Source: a virus
Reading direction: 5' to 3' (one strand)
IMG/VR virus record: IMGVR_UViG_3300025120_000395
Coordinates: 1 to 28,433 of that record
Length of the DNA: 28,433 nucleotides
The notes beneath the pieces are model-generated. The model ran no database searches and was not told where the DNA came from. It saw only the letters and a list, made by a program, of their open reading frames with translations. How positions within the stretch are numbered: position 1 is the first letter of the stretch; each line of letters starts with the position of its first letter. Made by a program: the position numbers and the translations under genes. Shown here one piece after another: positions 10,201 to 18,222 of this stretch.

Positions 10201-13200
10201 GATCCAAATGTTTTAACATGGTCTGACGCACTAGGAGTAACAGCACATGAATCCTTCCATGCTGCTAAAAGACTTTTGTTTAAAAACACAGAAGTAGATA
10301 GCGTGTTTGAAACTGTTTTAAGTCGTGACATGGCTAGAAAAAATGGATGGAAACAAAATAAGTATGAAGAATTTTTTGATAAAGTATATAAGAAAGAAGA
10401 AGGAGCTACTAAAGAAGTAGAAGACGCAAGGCTAGAAAAAATAGGAAAACTTCTAAACGAAGAAGCACAAGCATACCTATATGAGCAATGGTACAAAGGA
10501 GAAAACATAGTTGGATTAACTCCTCCTGCTCGTAATTTGTTCAGTATTATGAGAGACTTTTTTAGACAGTTTAATAACTATATAAGAAGACAAGTTCTTA
10601 ATCAGGACGTAGAAGTAAAAGAAGATTTAAATAAAGTTGTGTTAGGTCAGATGAGAGATATGGCTAGTGGTGAGTTAGCTAGAAGAGCAGGAGCATTACC
10701 TCCAGCCAATGCAGCAAACTTAGCTGCTGAACACATACCAGAAAATACCGAATCTATTTTAAAAGCAACATGGGCAGAGATTACTCGTGGTGCTGTTCCT
10801 GTAGGTAAAGATAAAAACGGTAATGATATTATGAGAGACATTACTGTGTTAGGTAGAATCTTTAGCCACTTGTCTGCTGTGTCAGAAAGAAGTGAATCAT
10901 TTAAAAAGTTTTATAATAAACTTCAAGATCGTATTGCATTACGTAACTCTATAAAACAAACAGCAGAAATATTTTTAGAAAAGATAGGACCATATTCAGG
11001 TATCTTTAGATTAAGTAATTCTGATTTTGTTGAAGTACAAAAAATAAGTTTATTTGCAGATGAAGCAAACCAAGATCCTGTGTTTGAGAATGAAGGAACT
11101 GAACAAGCAACAGCTACTGTTACAATTACTGAATCAACTTTAGATATGATAACTAAAAGATATCAAACACTTTCTAATTTTTATAGTGATCTAGGAATAA
11201 AAGAAGGAGACGTTACATCCTTTCAAGATGGTGATGTTATAAAGTATCAAATGAGACTTGAAGATCCTAGACTAGCTAATGCTTATGCAGGTTCTCATAC
11301 AGCAATTAAACATGTAGGTGAAAATGTTTATGCTGGATTAATACATAACTTTCTAAACCAACCTGCTTTAAAAGAAACTAGTATAAAGATAAGAACAAAA
11401 GGAGTAGACGGTTCTGGTAAGAATGCTTATCGAACAGCGATTAATGATTTTAAAGAATTAAAAAAAGAATTAAAGGCTAATGGTTTATTAGATTCAGAAG
11501 GTAAACTAGACTCAGCAGCATATGAAAACTATCAGAAAGAAATGAGTGAGCAAGGAGTTCCTGCTGAAGATCGTGTTTTTGGTGGTCTTTCTTTTGGAGA
11601 TAAAGGAGGTCTTAATATAGGAGCAGATAAAGTATGGACAGTTCTCGAAGCTATTACTGCTGATAAAAGAAGTGGATACTTTCCTCACTATAGATATGGA
11701 TCTCACGTTGCTGCTGTGTACGACATATCTGGTAACTTAGTAAGAATGGAATCTGCTGAATCAGCAATGGCTGAACGACTAGGCAATGTACCTGTAATAG
11801 GAGATAGGGCAAGACAAGGTGTTCTTAGGAAACAAGATGAGTTAGTTAAAGAATTACAAACACAGTTTGGTCCTAACTATACAGTCGAGCCTTTACAGTT
11901 AACAATAGAAGCAGCAAGAATTGGTAACGATAGATCAAAGAAAACTATTATAGATGCGTTGGGTAAGTTAAATGTTTTGTCTGAAGCATATACCAGAAGA
12001 TCAACAGACCAAGAAAAAATACAAAGAGTAAATACATTTGTTGATATGATTAAAGCAGAAGCTATAGGAAGCAGAGTAGACTCTTTAGTTAGAGATAGGA
12101 AAAATGTTCCCGGTTATATTAGTAAAAGAAATAATGATGGCAGATACTACAAGCAAGCAATACAAAGATACGTAGATGAAGGATCTAACACTGCGTCTTC
12201 TTTGTTTGAAGAACCAGAATTACTAGAAGCAAAAGAAGAAATAGCACAGTCTGTTCAAGGTGGAATAGACTCAAATCTTTATAGACTTGCAGATAAGACT
12301 TTTGATTATGTAAACAATCCAAACAACGAAGCAACTTTTATACGAAGCTATGCATTCCATGCGTATCTAGGATTTAACTTTTCTTCTGCTGTTGTTAACT
12401 TAACTCAAACAGTACAAGCAACTTATCCTATTCTTTCTTCTATTACAGGAATGACTAAAGGAACAACAGGTCTTATTAAAGCTTCCGCAGATGCAGTAAA
12501 ACTGTCTAAACATATGACCTTTGCAGAAAAAGGAGATGCTCCTAGATTAGGTAAGTATGGTTTTGAGTTTTTTACAACAGAGGTTGTAGATGGAGAACCA
12601 ACAGTTGTTGTTGATCCAAAACGAAAACCATCTTGGATGGCAGATGATGAGTTTCAAATGTTAGCTAAGTTATTTCAAAAAGGAACTATACAACCAATTC
12701 AAAATATGGATCTAGGTGCAGGCATACTATCACAAAGTTTAGATAAACCAGTCGCACGTACACTAGCTGACTCATCTGGTTTTGCATTTGGATATGTAGA
12801 GAACTTAAACAGAATAACAGCAGCTTTATCTTTCTATCGTGCTGCTAAAAAAGATGCACAAAATAATAATAGAGATAAGTTTAATGCGTTTGCTTCAAGC
12901 ACTCGTTTCTCTGAGCCTCTTGTAGATGATAGTGGTAACAGTATAGAGACTGATACTGAAGAAGGTATAAATGCTTTTGCTGAACGCATGGCAGAGATGG
13001 GTGTAGAGAAGACACAGTTTTTTATGGGAAAAGAAAATAGACCAACTCTATTTCGTGGTCCTGTTATGAGTGCAGTAACACAGTTTCAAAGTTTCTTATT
13101 TCAAATGGTTGGTACATATGCAACAGCATTTAGAACATCAGTTGGTGCTAAGTTAGATCAGTATCCACCAGAAGAAGCAAAGCTCCTTGCAAGTATGGCA

Positions 13201-14133
13201 CGTAAGCAACTTGGTATGATGACCATGACAATGATGGCATTTGGTGGTGCTATGGGTCTTCCGTTTATGGAGAACTTTAAAGAACTATTTAAGTTTATAA
13301 CAGAAAACTTTGGAGATGAGGTTGGTGAAGATCTTGAAGCTGGTACACGAGAAGTTCTTGGTCCTATATTAGGATACAATGCAACTGATATGTTACTAAG
13401 AGGATTGCCAAGAAGTCTTGGAATAGATATATCAAGACGAACTGGGTATGGTGATGTTATTCCTCTGAGGCTTTTGATGGGTGGAGATCCTGTAGACTTT
13501 GCTGGTCCCGGTATAGCTAGATTAGTAGATCAAGCTCAAGGTATTAACAACGCTATGGAAAGAAGTACTGGCGTGTTAAGTACTGTAGGTAACTTAGCTC
13601 ACGCACTTGCACCAATTGGTTTTGGTAATGCTATAGAAGGTTTTATATCAGAGCCAACTAGAGGAACACTGACACGAAGAGGACAGCAGTTGTTACCAGC
13701 AGGAACTTTAAGCAATAGTCAGAGAGTAGCAAGAGCTTTAGGATTTACACCTACTCAAGTTTCTAGAGCACGAGAAAGAAAAGGAATGGAGAACTACTAT
13801 CAGTATCGTTCTAAAAATGGTAAAGAAAGATACACAAATAGAATGGCTGTTTCTTTAAGTAATTATATAAAATCTATGCAAGAAGGTGACTTTGATACAG
13901 CGATGGATAACTATCAAGAGTATTTAAAAGATTACTTACATGTTATGAACCATGATTTAGATAACATGTCTACTCCTTCAAAGCAATATAATATTAATCC
14001 TAGTACAGTTGAGAAACGTGCAATGAGAGCACAAGATCCTATGGGTGTTCAAACATCCTCAAGAGTTAGAAAGTCTGTACGTCCTGAGATACAACGATTA
14101 ATACAAGAAGGTGTCATTCCTTCTGACGAGTAA
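7240..14133 (+). CDS. Giant internal virion / large polyvalent protein with embedded HExxH metallopeptidase
   Basis: At 2297 residues this is by far the largest gene. Residues 1-80 are Gln/Pro/Asp-rich with FDDLVP and FDELIA short repeats. A Gly/Ala-rich hydrophobic segment at 153-187 and another near 210-228 could insert in membranes. Residues about 350-920 are charged and largely coiled-coil or disordered. A zinc-peptidase signature HESFH occupies 1003-1007, with NEEAQAYL at 1073-1080 giving a plausible third ligand (E1074 or E1075), as in gluzincins. The C-terminal part from about 1930 (RPTLFRGPV at 1934, then QFQSFLFQM) resembles the LPD38-type domain of large polyvalent proteins. Such proteins are packaged and injected with phage DNA; here its place after the core-protein genes supports an ejection role. 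The ATG follows the previous stop by 14 bases with a weak AAAGAG site. Peptidase activity is unproven. Confidence 0.75.
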   Translation: MALPPQQQPQQQVESFDDLVPDSGPQNFDELIALQQQELAAPDDIDRQINEQVAYLDNLLYGAQQRREEAPIKTPEPVPDRGLFMEALAGIGSGALGTLGSGLSGIERIAERLEIDPTGDDAGWFRQAGEAMKKGAEEIKASPDKEIYFKTFNAFGSILGFAAPAVVAAPFSGIAALGIGATLAAGTGADEAYDRAIEGKATEEQIDQSVGLGTALGLTEILAPIKIIKSLGKVMPDWDFTRKFINKDGLNTTSTEELINKTTKEAQSGRLNKILSVNDTGIKEFAKRVGSTVGLEGSQEFLAAVGQNAIERYIYKPDADLLNADAIEEGLYGGGAGGMLQGIVSTFSMRKSRQYRKKMEKFLESDEYGQIRTEAEQASDQIEEADARIKELQEKDEVFFPSAKSTKKQIENAVRDREKAGIRLQRANALAEKALNDKVYTSNEVLSYLSGQVDEDGRSLYSPEYLKSLQKSDREKGTSYLKAVYSGHVQDTRTKHEQESEEKFLNTINTTATIENGIPVYNTIDEVEQVKEGRTPKQFEVEVDARIEDSIKHPDNIEVQDEKLILRKGGLSVQSVNNLFDNFSIEDSNNKYLNSIKYILLADKKNIKQVTEIINSDKKIGLKKNNINNLAKKIRKDADAVIEAKKVADQKKTQAEKQEDIIAETKSKEEQDRLAKESDNYLTEQNKSLEGNEELGDVQTEEGVDSNTAQQEITDVQNTEASDIEKNAEIFSDDVSREELAVETKPIEEEISTAVTLIDIPDKNVIEAKDQDNIKDDIEGRLFSVIEESYTDIDGAYGEVSAELVDYGFDASDIVADIKQFGSGYTTSLDESLKSIPENRNDLRKAASALTNRIKKRIRDDKIENKDLDVIRDASNAEIAETYLFSISEKESIESIENEVDPILSEMGPVKYRELANAVATMLGVAGSSKIVDRVLTKGSNGGREYIYKFKNLNDKDISVVFKNIPNQTEGNVKGGLFNLKDGTITIDPNVLTWSDALGVTAHESFHAAKRLLFKNTEVDSVFETVLSRDMARKNGWKQNKYEEFFDKVYKKEEGATKEVEDARLEKIGKLLNEEAQAYLYEQWYKGENIVGLTPPARNLFSIMRDFFRQFNNYIRRQVLNQDVEVKEDLNKVVLGQMRDMASGELARRAGALPPANAANLAAEHIPENTESILKATWAEITRGAVPVGKDKNGNDIMRDITVLGRIFSHLSAVSERSESFKKFYNKLQDRIALRNSIKQTAEIFLEKIGPYSGIFRLSNSDFVEVQKISLFADEANQDPVFENEGTEQATATVTITESTLDMITKRYQTLSNFYSDLGIKEGDVTSFQDGDVIKYQMRLEDPRLANAYAGSHTAIKHVGENVYAGLIHNFLNQPALKETSIKIRTKGVDGSGKNAYRTAINDFKELKKELKANGLLDSEGKLDSAAYENYQKEMSEQGVPAEDRVFGGLSFGDKGGLNIGADKVWTVLEAITADKRSGYFPHYRYGSHVAAVYDISGNLVRMESAESAMAERLGNVPVIGDRARQGVLRKQDELVKELQTQFGPNYTVEPLQLTIEAARIGNDRSKKTIIDALGKLNVLSEAYTRRSTDQEKIQRVNTFVDMIKAEAIGSRVDSLVRDRKNVPGYISKRNNDGRYYKQAIQRYVDEGSNTASSLFEEPELLEAKEEIAQSVQGGIDSNLYRLADKTFDYVNNPNNEATFIRSYAFHAYLGFNFSSAVVNLTQTVQATYPILSSITGMTKGTTGLIKASADAVKLSKHMTFAEKGDAPRLGKYGFEFFTTEVVDGEPTVVVDPKRKPSWMADDEFQMLAKLFQKGTIQPIQNMDLGAGILSQSLDKPVARTLADSSGFAFGYVENLNRITAALSFYRAAKKDAQNNNRDKFNAFASSTRFSEPLVDDSGNSIETDTEEGINAFAERMAEMGVEKTQFFMGKENRPTLFRGPVMSAVTQFQSFLFQMVGTYATAFRTSVGAKLDQYPPEEAKLLASMARKQLGMMTMTMMAFGGAMGLPFMENFKELFKFITENFGDEVGEDLEAGTREVLGPILGYNATDMLLRGLPRSLGIDISRRTGYGDVIPLRLLMGGDPVDFAGPGIARLVDQAQGINNAMERSTGVLSTVGNLAHALAPIGFGNAIEGFISEPTRGTLTRRGQQLLPAGTLSNSQRVARALGFTPTQVSRARERKGMENYYQYRSKNGKERYTNRMAVSLSNYIKSMQEGDFDTAMDNYQEYLKDYLHVMNHDLDNMSTPSKQYNINPSTVEKRAMRAQDPMGVQTSSRVRKSVRPEIQRLIQEGVIPSDE

Positions 14134-14136
14134 AGG

Positions 14137-14165
14137 TTGACATAACAATACTTTATTCCTATAAC
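14137..14165 (+). promoter_or_regulatory. Strong sigma70-type promoter for the glycosylation-lysis block
   Basis: A perfect -35 TTGACA (14137-14142) is followed after exactly 17 bases by TATAAC (14160-14165, 5 of 6 to consensus). It fills most of the 38-base gap between two + strand genes. The expected start of transcription, about 7 bases downstream, falls on or beside the ATG at 14172, so the transcript would have essentially no leader. It would drive the two sugar-modification genes, a small unknown gene and the holin. Confidence 0.75.
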
Positions 14166-14171
14166 TAACCT

Positions 14172-14969
14172 ATGAAACAACCAATCAATGTATATATCGG
14201 ATACGACTCTCGTGAGCCTGAAGCATACGAGGTCTGTAGCCATTCGTTACTGAAGTTTAACAATGAAGACTTCAGTGTAAACACAATTCCTTTGAAGCAT
14301 CAAGAGCTAAGAGACTGTGGTCTATTTGAAAGACGATGGGTTATAGATGAGGAAGGACAGTATTGGGACGAGCTAGACGGTAAGCCTTTCTCAACAGAGT
14401 TTTCCCATAGTAGATTTGCAATACAGGAATACGCAAAGACAATACAAAAGCAGTCAGGATGGACAATGTTTGTTGACTGTGATTTTTTATTTCGTAGACC
14501 TGTTAAAAATCTTTTTGATTTAATTGATGACAAGTATGCTGTGATGTGTGTCAAGTTTGATTGGCAACCACGTAGCACTGTTAAGATGGACAATAAAATA
14601 CAAACATCTTATCCGAAGAAACTATGGTCATCTCTTATGCTGTGGAACCTAGACCATCCAGCAAATAAAAAGATGGGATACATAAAATTAAATAACGCAT
14701 ACGGCATAGACTTCCATACATTCACATGGTTAGAAGATGATAATCTTATAGGAACTATTCCTGATGAATGGAACTATGTACCCGGTGTCTCACTGTCTAA
14801 TAAAGATCCACATGCTGTCCACTTCTCAGAGGGTGGCCCGTGGTTCAAAGGATATGAGTCAGTAGAATTTGCATACGAGTGGCGTGATGAAAACGTAAAG
14901 TCAATGTATGATAAATGGGACATGATTAGAAATGCTACATGCATGAGAAAAACAATAGCAGGAAAATAG
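14172..14969 (+). CDS. GT-A type glycosyltransferase (GT8-like)
   Basis: The 265-residue protein opens with NVYIGYDSREPEAYEVC, a nucleotide-sugar-binding start seen in a common family of marine phage and cyanobacterial glycosyltransferases, and carries FVDCDFLF, whose D102-x-D104 is the metal and sugar-nucleotide DXD motif of GT-A folds. A second conserved zone (HAVHFSEGGPWFKGY, about 220-235) resembles the His-containing metal-binding end of GT8 enzymes. No membrane segment or signal peptide is seen, so it should act in the cytoplasm on a soluble acceptor such as a virion protein, a lipid-linked sugar or DNA. No Shine-Dalgarno site precedes the ATG; the promoter described at 14137 places the start of the transcript on it. 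The next gene, another sugar enzyme, begins one base after its stop. Acceptor and sugar are unknown. Confidence 0.8.
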   Translation: MKQPINVYIGYDSREPEAYEVCSHSLLKFNNEDFSVNTIPLKHQELRDCGLFERRWVIDEEGQYWDELDGKPFSTEFSHSRFAIQEYAKTIQKQSGWTMFVDCDFLFRRPVKNLFDLIDDKYAVMCVKFDWQPRSTVKMDNKIQTSYPKKLWSSLMLWNLDHPANKKMGYIKLNNAYGIDFHTFTWLEDDNLIGTIPDEWNYVPGVSLSNKDPHAVHFSEGGPWFKGYESVEFAYEWRDENVKSMYDKWDMIRNATCMRKTIAGK

Positions 14970-14970
14970 A

Positions 14971-17370
14971 ATGAGTATCGTAACTGAAAATCCTATAAAC
15001 GTTGTAACAAGTTTCCCAGTTAAAGCATGGGATCTTTATGCTAAAGAGTTCCTAACTTCTTTTGATAAGAAGTGGAATAAAAATATACACCTAGCTGTGT
15101 ACTATGACGGTGGTGATCTACCAGAAGATAAAGTAGAGAGTGATCGTATCTCCTATTTTAAATTAGAGAAAGATAAAGAATGGGCTGAGTTCCAAGATAC
15201 ATATGGTGAGAACAATGGTAGACCAGACGGTTATGATGAACTAGATGAATGGCCTCCTAAGAACTTTGTTCAGAGTGACACATACAATTACAGAATGGAT
15301 GCTGCAAGGTTCTCTCATAAAGTTTTTGCTATGACAGGTGAAGCTCAAAGGTTAATGCACAAGGCTCATAGTGATACAGCTAAAGCTGGTATAAACCCTC
15401 TTCATGCAAGCATAGGACATATGGTTTGGATTGATTCTGATTCAATAACTAAACAAGACCTAGCATATGAAAAGGCAGAAGAAATAATATGTCAGGGAAA
15501 TAATATTACGATGACTGACATAAGTCATTTAGGTCGTACTGCAATTGACTATAGCTGTACATCTTTTATTTCTTTTTACTTAACAAGCCCCCGTGTTCAA
15601 GAGTTTATAAATGATTTCAGAGGGATCTATGTAAGTGGTGAAGTATTTGGATACAGAGAGTGGACTGATGCTTTTGTATTTACTCGTTTACTTACAATGT
15701 ATGCCGTTCACGGTCTAGAGATTTGTAATCTATCTGAAGGATGTAAAGATCTAAATGCTTTTGAGTACTCTCCTATCGGTAAATACATGGTACATAATAA
15801 AGGTAATCAAAAAATTACAGGTGAACTACCGCCAGATGTAGAAGGACCGCAACGTAACTCAATGATACCTCAGATTGTTACTCACTATAAGTTTAATAAT
15901 CTTCTTGAGATAGGTACATGGAGTGGTGCAAGAGCTATCAAGATGGCTACTGCTTTGTTTCAATCAGGTATTGATAAGGTTCACTATAGTGGTTTTGATT
16001 TATTTGAAACAGCTACGCCTGAAGATGATGAGGTAGAAAAAAATGTTAAGAAGCATTACAGTGAGGAGGAAGTCAAAGGTTATCTAAATAATTTCTCAAA
16101 GGCTGTGGCTAAAGATGGTAAAGAATTTACCTACGCTATATTCAAAGGTAATACTCGTGACACCTTAAAGATATTAAAGAATAAAGATTACTGTAATACT
16201 CATAACATTAAGCCACAGTTTGCATACATTGATGGCGGTCATAGTGTTGAAACAATCAGATCAGATTACGAAGCACTCAAGCATCTGCCTGTTGTTTTGT
16301 TTGATGATTTCTACACGCCAGACCCAGCTACTCAAGAAGGTCCAGACGTTACCAAGTATGGATGTAATGAAGTCTTTGATAAAGACATAGATAAGAAATT
16401 CACAAAAGCTGTGTTGTCTACAAGTGATAGAGTTATGGGTGGTGGTATAACAAACTTAGCTATTGTTGTAAGTGATGACAGTCTAGGACTACCTCCAAAG
16501 ATTACTCCCAACCGTGTTCCTATTAAAGTAAGTCCTCAAGACTGTATGCCTAAAGAACATATAAAAAATAATATTGAAACGAACACACCAAAGATGGATC
16601 GTTGGATAAACGAGCGTGGTCTGATTAACTCAGAGGATATAGTTGTTGCATCTGCTGGTCCTTCTCTAGTTAAGTATCTTGATGAGATAAAAGAACGGCA
16701 GAAGAAAGGTGCGAAGGTTATATGTGTTAAGCATTCTCTTCCAACTTTAATTAAGAATGGAATCATACCACACGGTTGTGTGATATTAGATCCTAGATCT
16801 ATTGAAGGCGAATCGACTCACGGTGTTTTACGTAAAAGTTTATTTGAGAATATACCTAAAGAAACAATTATGTTTGTAGCAAGTATGACAGACACGACTG
16901 TATTAGATTACGTCTTAACTAAAACAGATAACATCGTAGGGTTCCATGCATTCTCTAACGCTGTATCTAAGTATGAGTTTCTAAACGGTAAGTATTTAAT
17001 AACAGGTGGGACATGTGCTGCAACTAGAGCAGTAGGTATCTTTCATACACTTGGATTTAGAAACTTTGATCTGTATGGTTTTGATTCGTGTCTAACAGAA
17101 AAGCCAAAAAACTATAAAGATAAAAGAGAAGACGGTGCTCCGTTGTTTATGAATGTCGGTGTAGAGAATGGAGATCCAGATGAAGAAAAGTTCTGGACTA
17201 CAGGCGAACTACTGGCACTGGCTCAAGATGTAGAAGCTATGTTAGATAGTGATGTACTTGATCTTAACATTGATATACACTGTGAAGGACTTGTTAATGC
17301 GGTCTGGAAGGATCGTCTACGAAAAGGATATAAGAGAAGACATTACAATGAGATAATAAAAGGAGATTAA
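14971..17370 (+). CDS. Three-domain fusion: glycosyltransferase, SAM methyltransferase, DUF115/MptE-like
   Basis: Three modules can be read in 799 residues. About 1-275 is a GT-A-like domain with HMVWIDSDS (D155-x-D157 as DXD). About 295-505 is a class I methyltransferase of the Methyltransf_24 type: SAM-binding LEIGTWSGA (312-320), an acidic GFDLFE after strand 2 (341-346), and FAYIDGGHS with the following DYEAL helix (418-436), then VVLFDDF. About 545-775 is a DUF115 (6-hydroxymethylpterin pyrophosphokinase MptE-like) domain with VASAGPSL (559-566), VICVKHSLP and ITGGTCAATRA with FDLYGFDSC; that family also includes the Maf flagellin-glycosylation proteins. The start has AGGA 7 bases upstream. 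Adjacent to a separate glycosyltransferase and under the same promoter, it likely builds and methylates a glycan. The substrate is unknown; domain limits are estimates. Confidence 0.8.
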   Translation: MSIVTENPINVVTSFPVKAWDLYAKEFLTSFDKKWNKNIHLAVYYDGGDLPEDKVESDRISYFKLEKDKEWAEFQDTYGENNGRPDGYDELDEWPPKNFVQSDTYNYRMDAARFSHKVFAMTGEAQRLMHKAHSDTAKAGINPLHASIGHMVWIDSDSITKQDLAYEKAEEIICQGNNITMTDISHLGRTAIDYSCTSFISFYLTSPRVQEFINDFRGIYVSGEVFGYREWTDAFVFTRLLTMYAVHGLEICNLSEGCKDLNAFEYSPIGKYMVHNKGNQKITGELPPDVEGPQRNSMIPQIVTHYKFNNLLEIGTWSGARAIKMATALFQSGIDKVHYSGFDLFETATPEDDEVEKNVKKHYSEEEVKGYLNNFSKAVAKDGKEFTYAIFKGNTRDTLKILKNKDYCNTHNIKPQFAYIDGGHSVETIRSDYEALKHLPVVLFDDFYTPDPATQEGPDVTKYGCNEVFDKDIDKKFTKAVLSTSDRVMGGGITNLAIVVSDDSLGLPPKITPNRVPIKVSPQDCMPKEHIKNNIETNTPKMDRWINERGLINSEDIVVASAGPSLVKYLDEIKERQKKGAKVICVKHSLPTLIKNGIIPHGCVILDPRSIEGESTHGVLRKSLFENIPKETIMFVASMTDTTVLDYVLTKTDNIVGFHAFSNAVSKYEFLNGKYLITGGTCAATRAVGIFHTLGFRNFDLYGFDSCLTEKPKNYKDKREDGAPLFMNVGVENGDPDEEKFWTTGELLALAQDVEAMLDSDVLDLNIDIHCEGLVNAVWKDRLRKGYKRRHYNEIIKGD

Positions 17371-17371
17371 T

Positions 17372-17680
17372 ATGAGTGATAATATTGTTGAGTTCCCATC
17401 TACTCCAATGGTTAGGTTAAACAAGACTGAGTTATTAGATCACGAATTAGAAGAGAAACGAAAGTCTCTTCTGATCTGCTTAGAAGATGCTATACTTAAA
17501 GTGAAAGAAAATAAAGAAATCATAGGTGGTGTTTGTTTATTATTTGAAGATGATAACACAATGCATGACTCTATGGGTGGTGACATAGGAGCATCTAATC
17601 TATACGTAATGTTAGACAGGCTAAAAGCTGATCTCATGCGTATCATATGTGGTGCTATGGGATATGATGGAGAAGAATAA
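17372..17680 (+). CDS. Small conserved-looking acidic protein (102 aa), unknown function
   Basis: I do not recognise a named domain. The sequence begins with NIVEFPSTPMVRL, has a predicted helix with heptad character at about 20-48 (LDHELEEKRKSLLICLEDAILKV), a short hydrophobic strand (IIGGVCLLFED), and a second helix at about 77-96 (NLYVMLDRLKADLMRIICGAM). It is acidic and cytoplasmic. A strong AAAGGAG site lies 6-8 bases before the ATG, one base after the stop of the three-domain gene, and its own TAA directly abuts the holin ATG, so it is co-translated with both. Similar small proteins are common in marine phage genomes in my recollection, without known function. Confidence 0.65.
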   Translation: MSDNIVEFPSTPMVRLNKTELLDHELEEKRKSLLICLEDAILKVKENKEIIGGVCLLFEDDNTMHDSMGGDIGASNLYVMLDRLKADLMRIICGAMGYDGEE

Positions 17681-18097
17681 ATGTTAGGATTATTAGGATC
17701 TCTTTTACCAGTAGCGACAAGTATTATCGACAAGGTAGTGCCTGATAAGAATGCTGCAAAAAAAGCAAAGCTTGATATGGAGAAAGAGTTAACAACTGCT
17801 TTCAATAAAGCTAACCTTGCTCAAATAGAAACCAATAAGATTCAAGCATCTCATCCCTCCATTTTCGTAAGTGGAGCTAGACCAGCTATCATGTGGATAT
17901 GTGCGTTTGGTTTAGGGTGGCAGTTTGTATTTCAACCTGTAGCAGTTTGGGTTCTCGCGTTAACTGCGAGTGATGTTGTTCTTCCTATTATTGAGACAGA
18001 AGGATTGATGTCGTTAACACTTGCTCTCTTAGGATTGGGTGGAATGCGTAGCTTTGAAAAATCAAAAGGTGTTCAAAGAAACAATATGAAACGGTGA
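17681..18097 (+). CDS. Holin, GTA-type 3TM family
   Basis: The 138-residue protein has an N-terminal amphipathic/hydrophobic segment (MLGLLGSLLPVATSIIDKVVP), a charged linker with helical KKAKLDMEKELTTAFNKANLAQIETNKIQ, then HPSIFVSGARPAIMW leading into two membrane helices (about 75-95 and 105-125) and a basic tail. The linker-SGARPxxMW pattern is diagnostic of the GTA_holin_3TM family (holin of 3 TMs for gene-transfer release). Holins open the inner membrane at the end of infection so that endolysin reaches the cell wall. The gene is the last of the + arm; the start codon directly follows the previous stop with GGAG about 9 bases before. No endolysin gene is visible beside it, so the partner enzyme must lie elsewhere in the genome. 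Confidence 0.8.
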   Translation: MLGLLGSLLPVATSIIDKVVPDKNAAKKAKLDMEKELTTAFNKANLAQIETNKIQASHPSIFVSGARPAIMWICAFGLGWQFVFQPVAVWVLALTASDVVLPIIETEGLMSLTLALLGLGGMRSFEKSKGVQRNNMKR

Positions 18098-18222
18098 AGA
18101 GAAGATAAAATCTCCTTCATACAGCCCCTTAGAAAGCATGTAAGGGTACTATATAACCCAATACACATGAAAGATACTGATTTCTCTCAGTCATTCTTAA
18201 AAGGCTGTACAAAGGAAATGGC
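18098..18222. terminator. Convergent junction with inverted repeats; possible two-way terminator
   Basis: The two gene arms end here. Three inverted repeats are visible: a bulged stem 18096-18106 with 18110-18118 directly after the holin stop; CCCTTA (18126-18131) with TAAGGG (18141-18146); and ACTGA (18176-18180) with TCAGT (18187-18191), extendable with bulges. None is followed by a clear T run on either strand, so classical rho-independent termination is not established. Only a 20-codon open frame without ribosome site is present on the + strand (18168-18230). Confidence 0.35.

Noticed and set aside
10140-10508. 122-codon - strand open frame opposite the giant gene
   Set aside because: Antisense shadow with Ser/Phe/Leu composition expected from AT-rich coding DNA.
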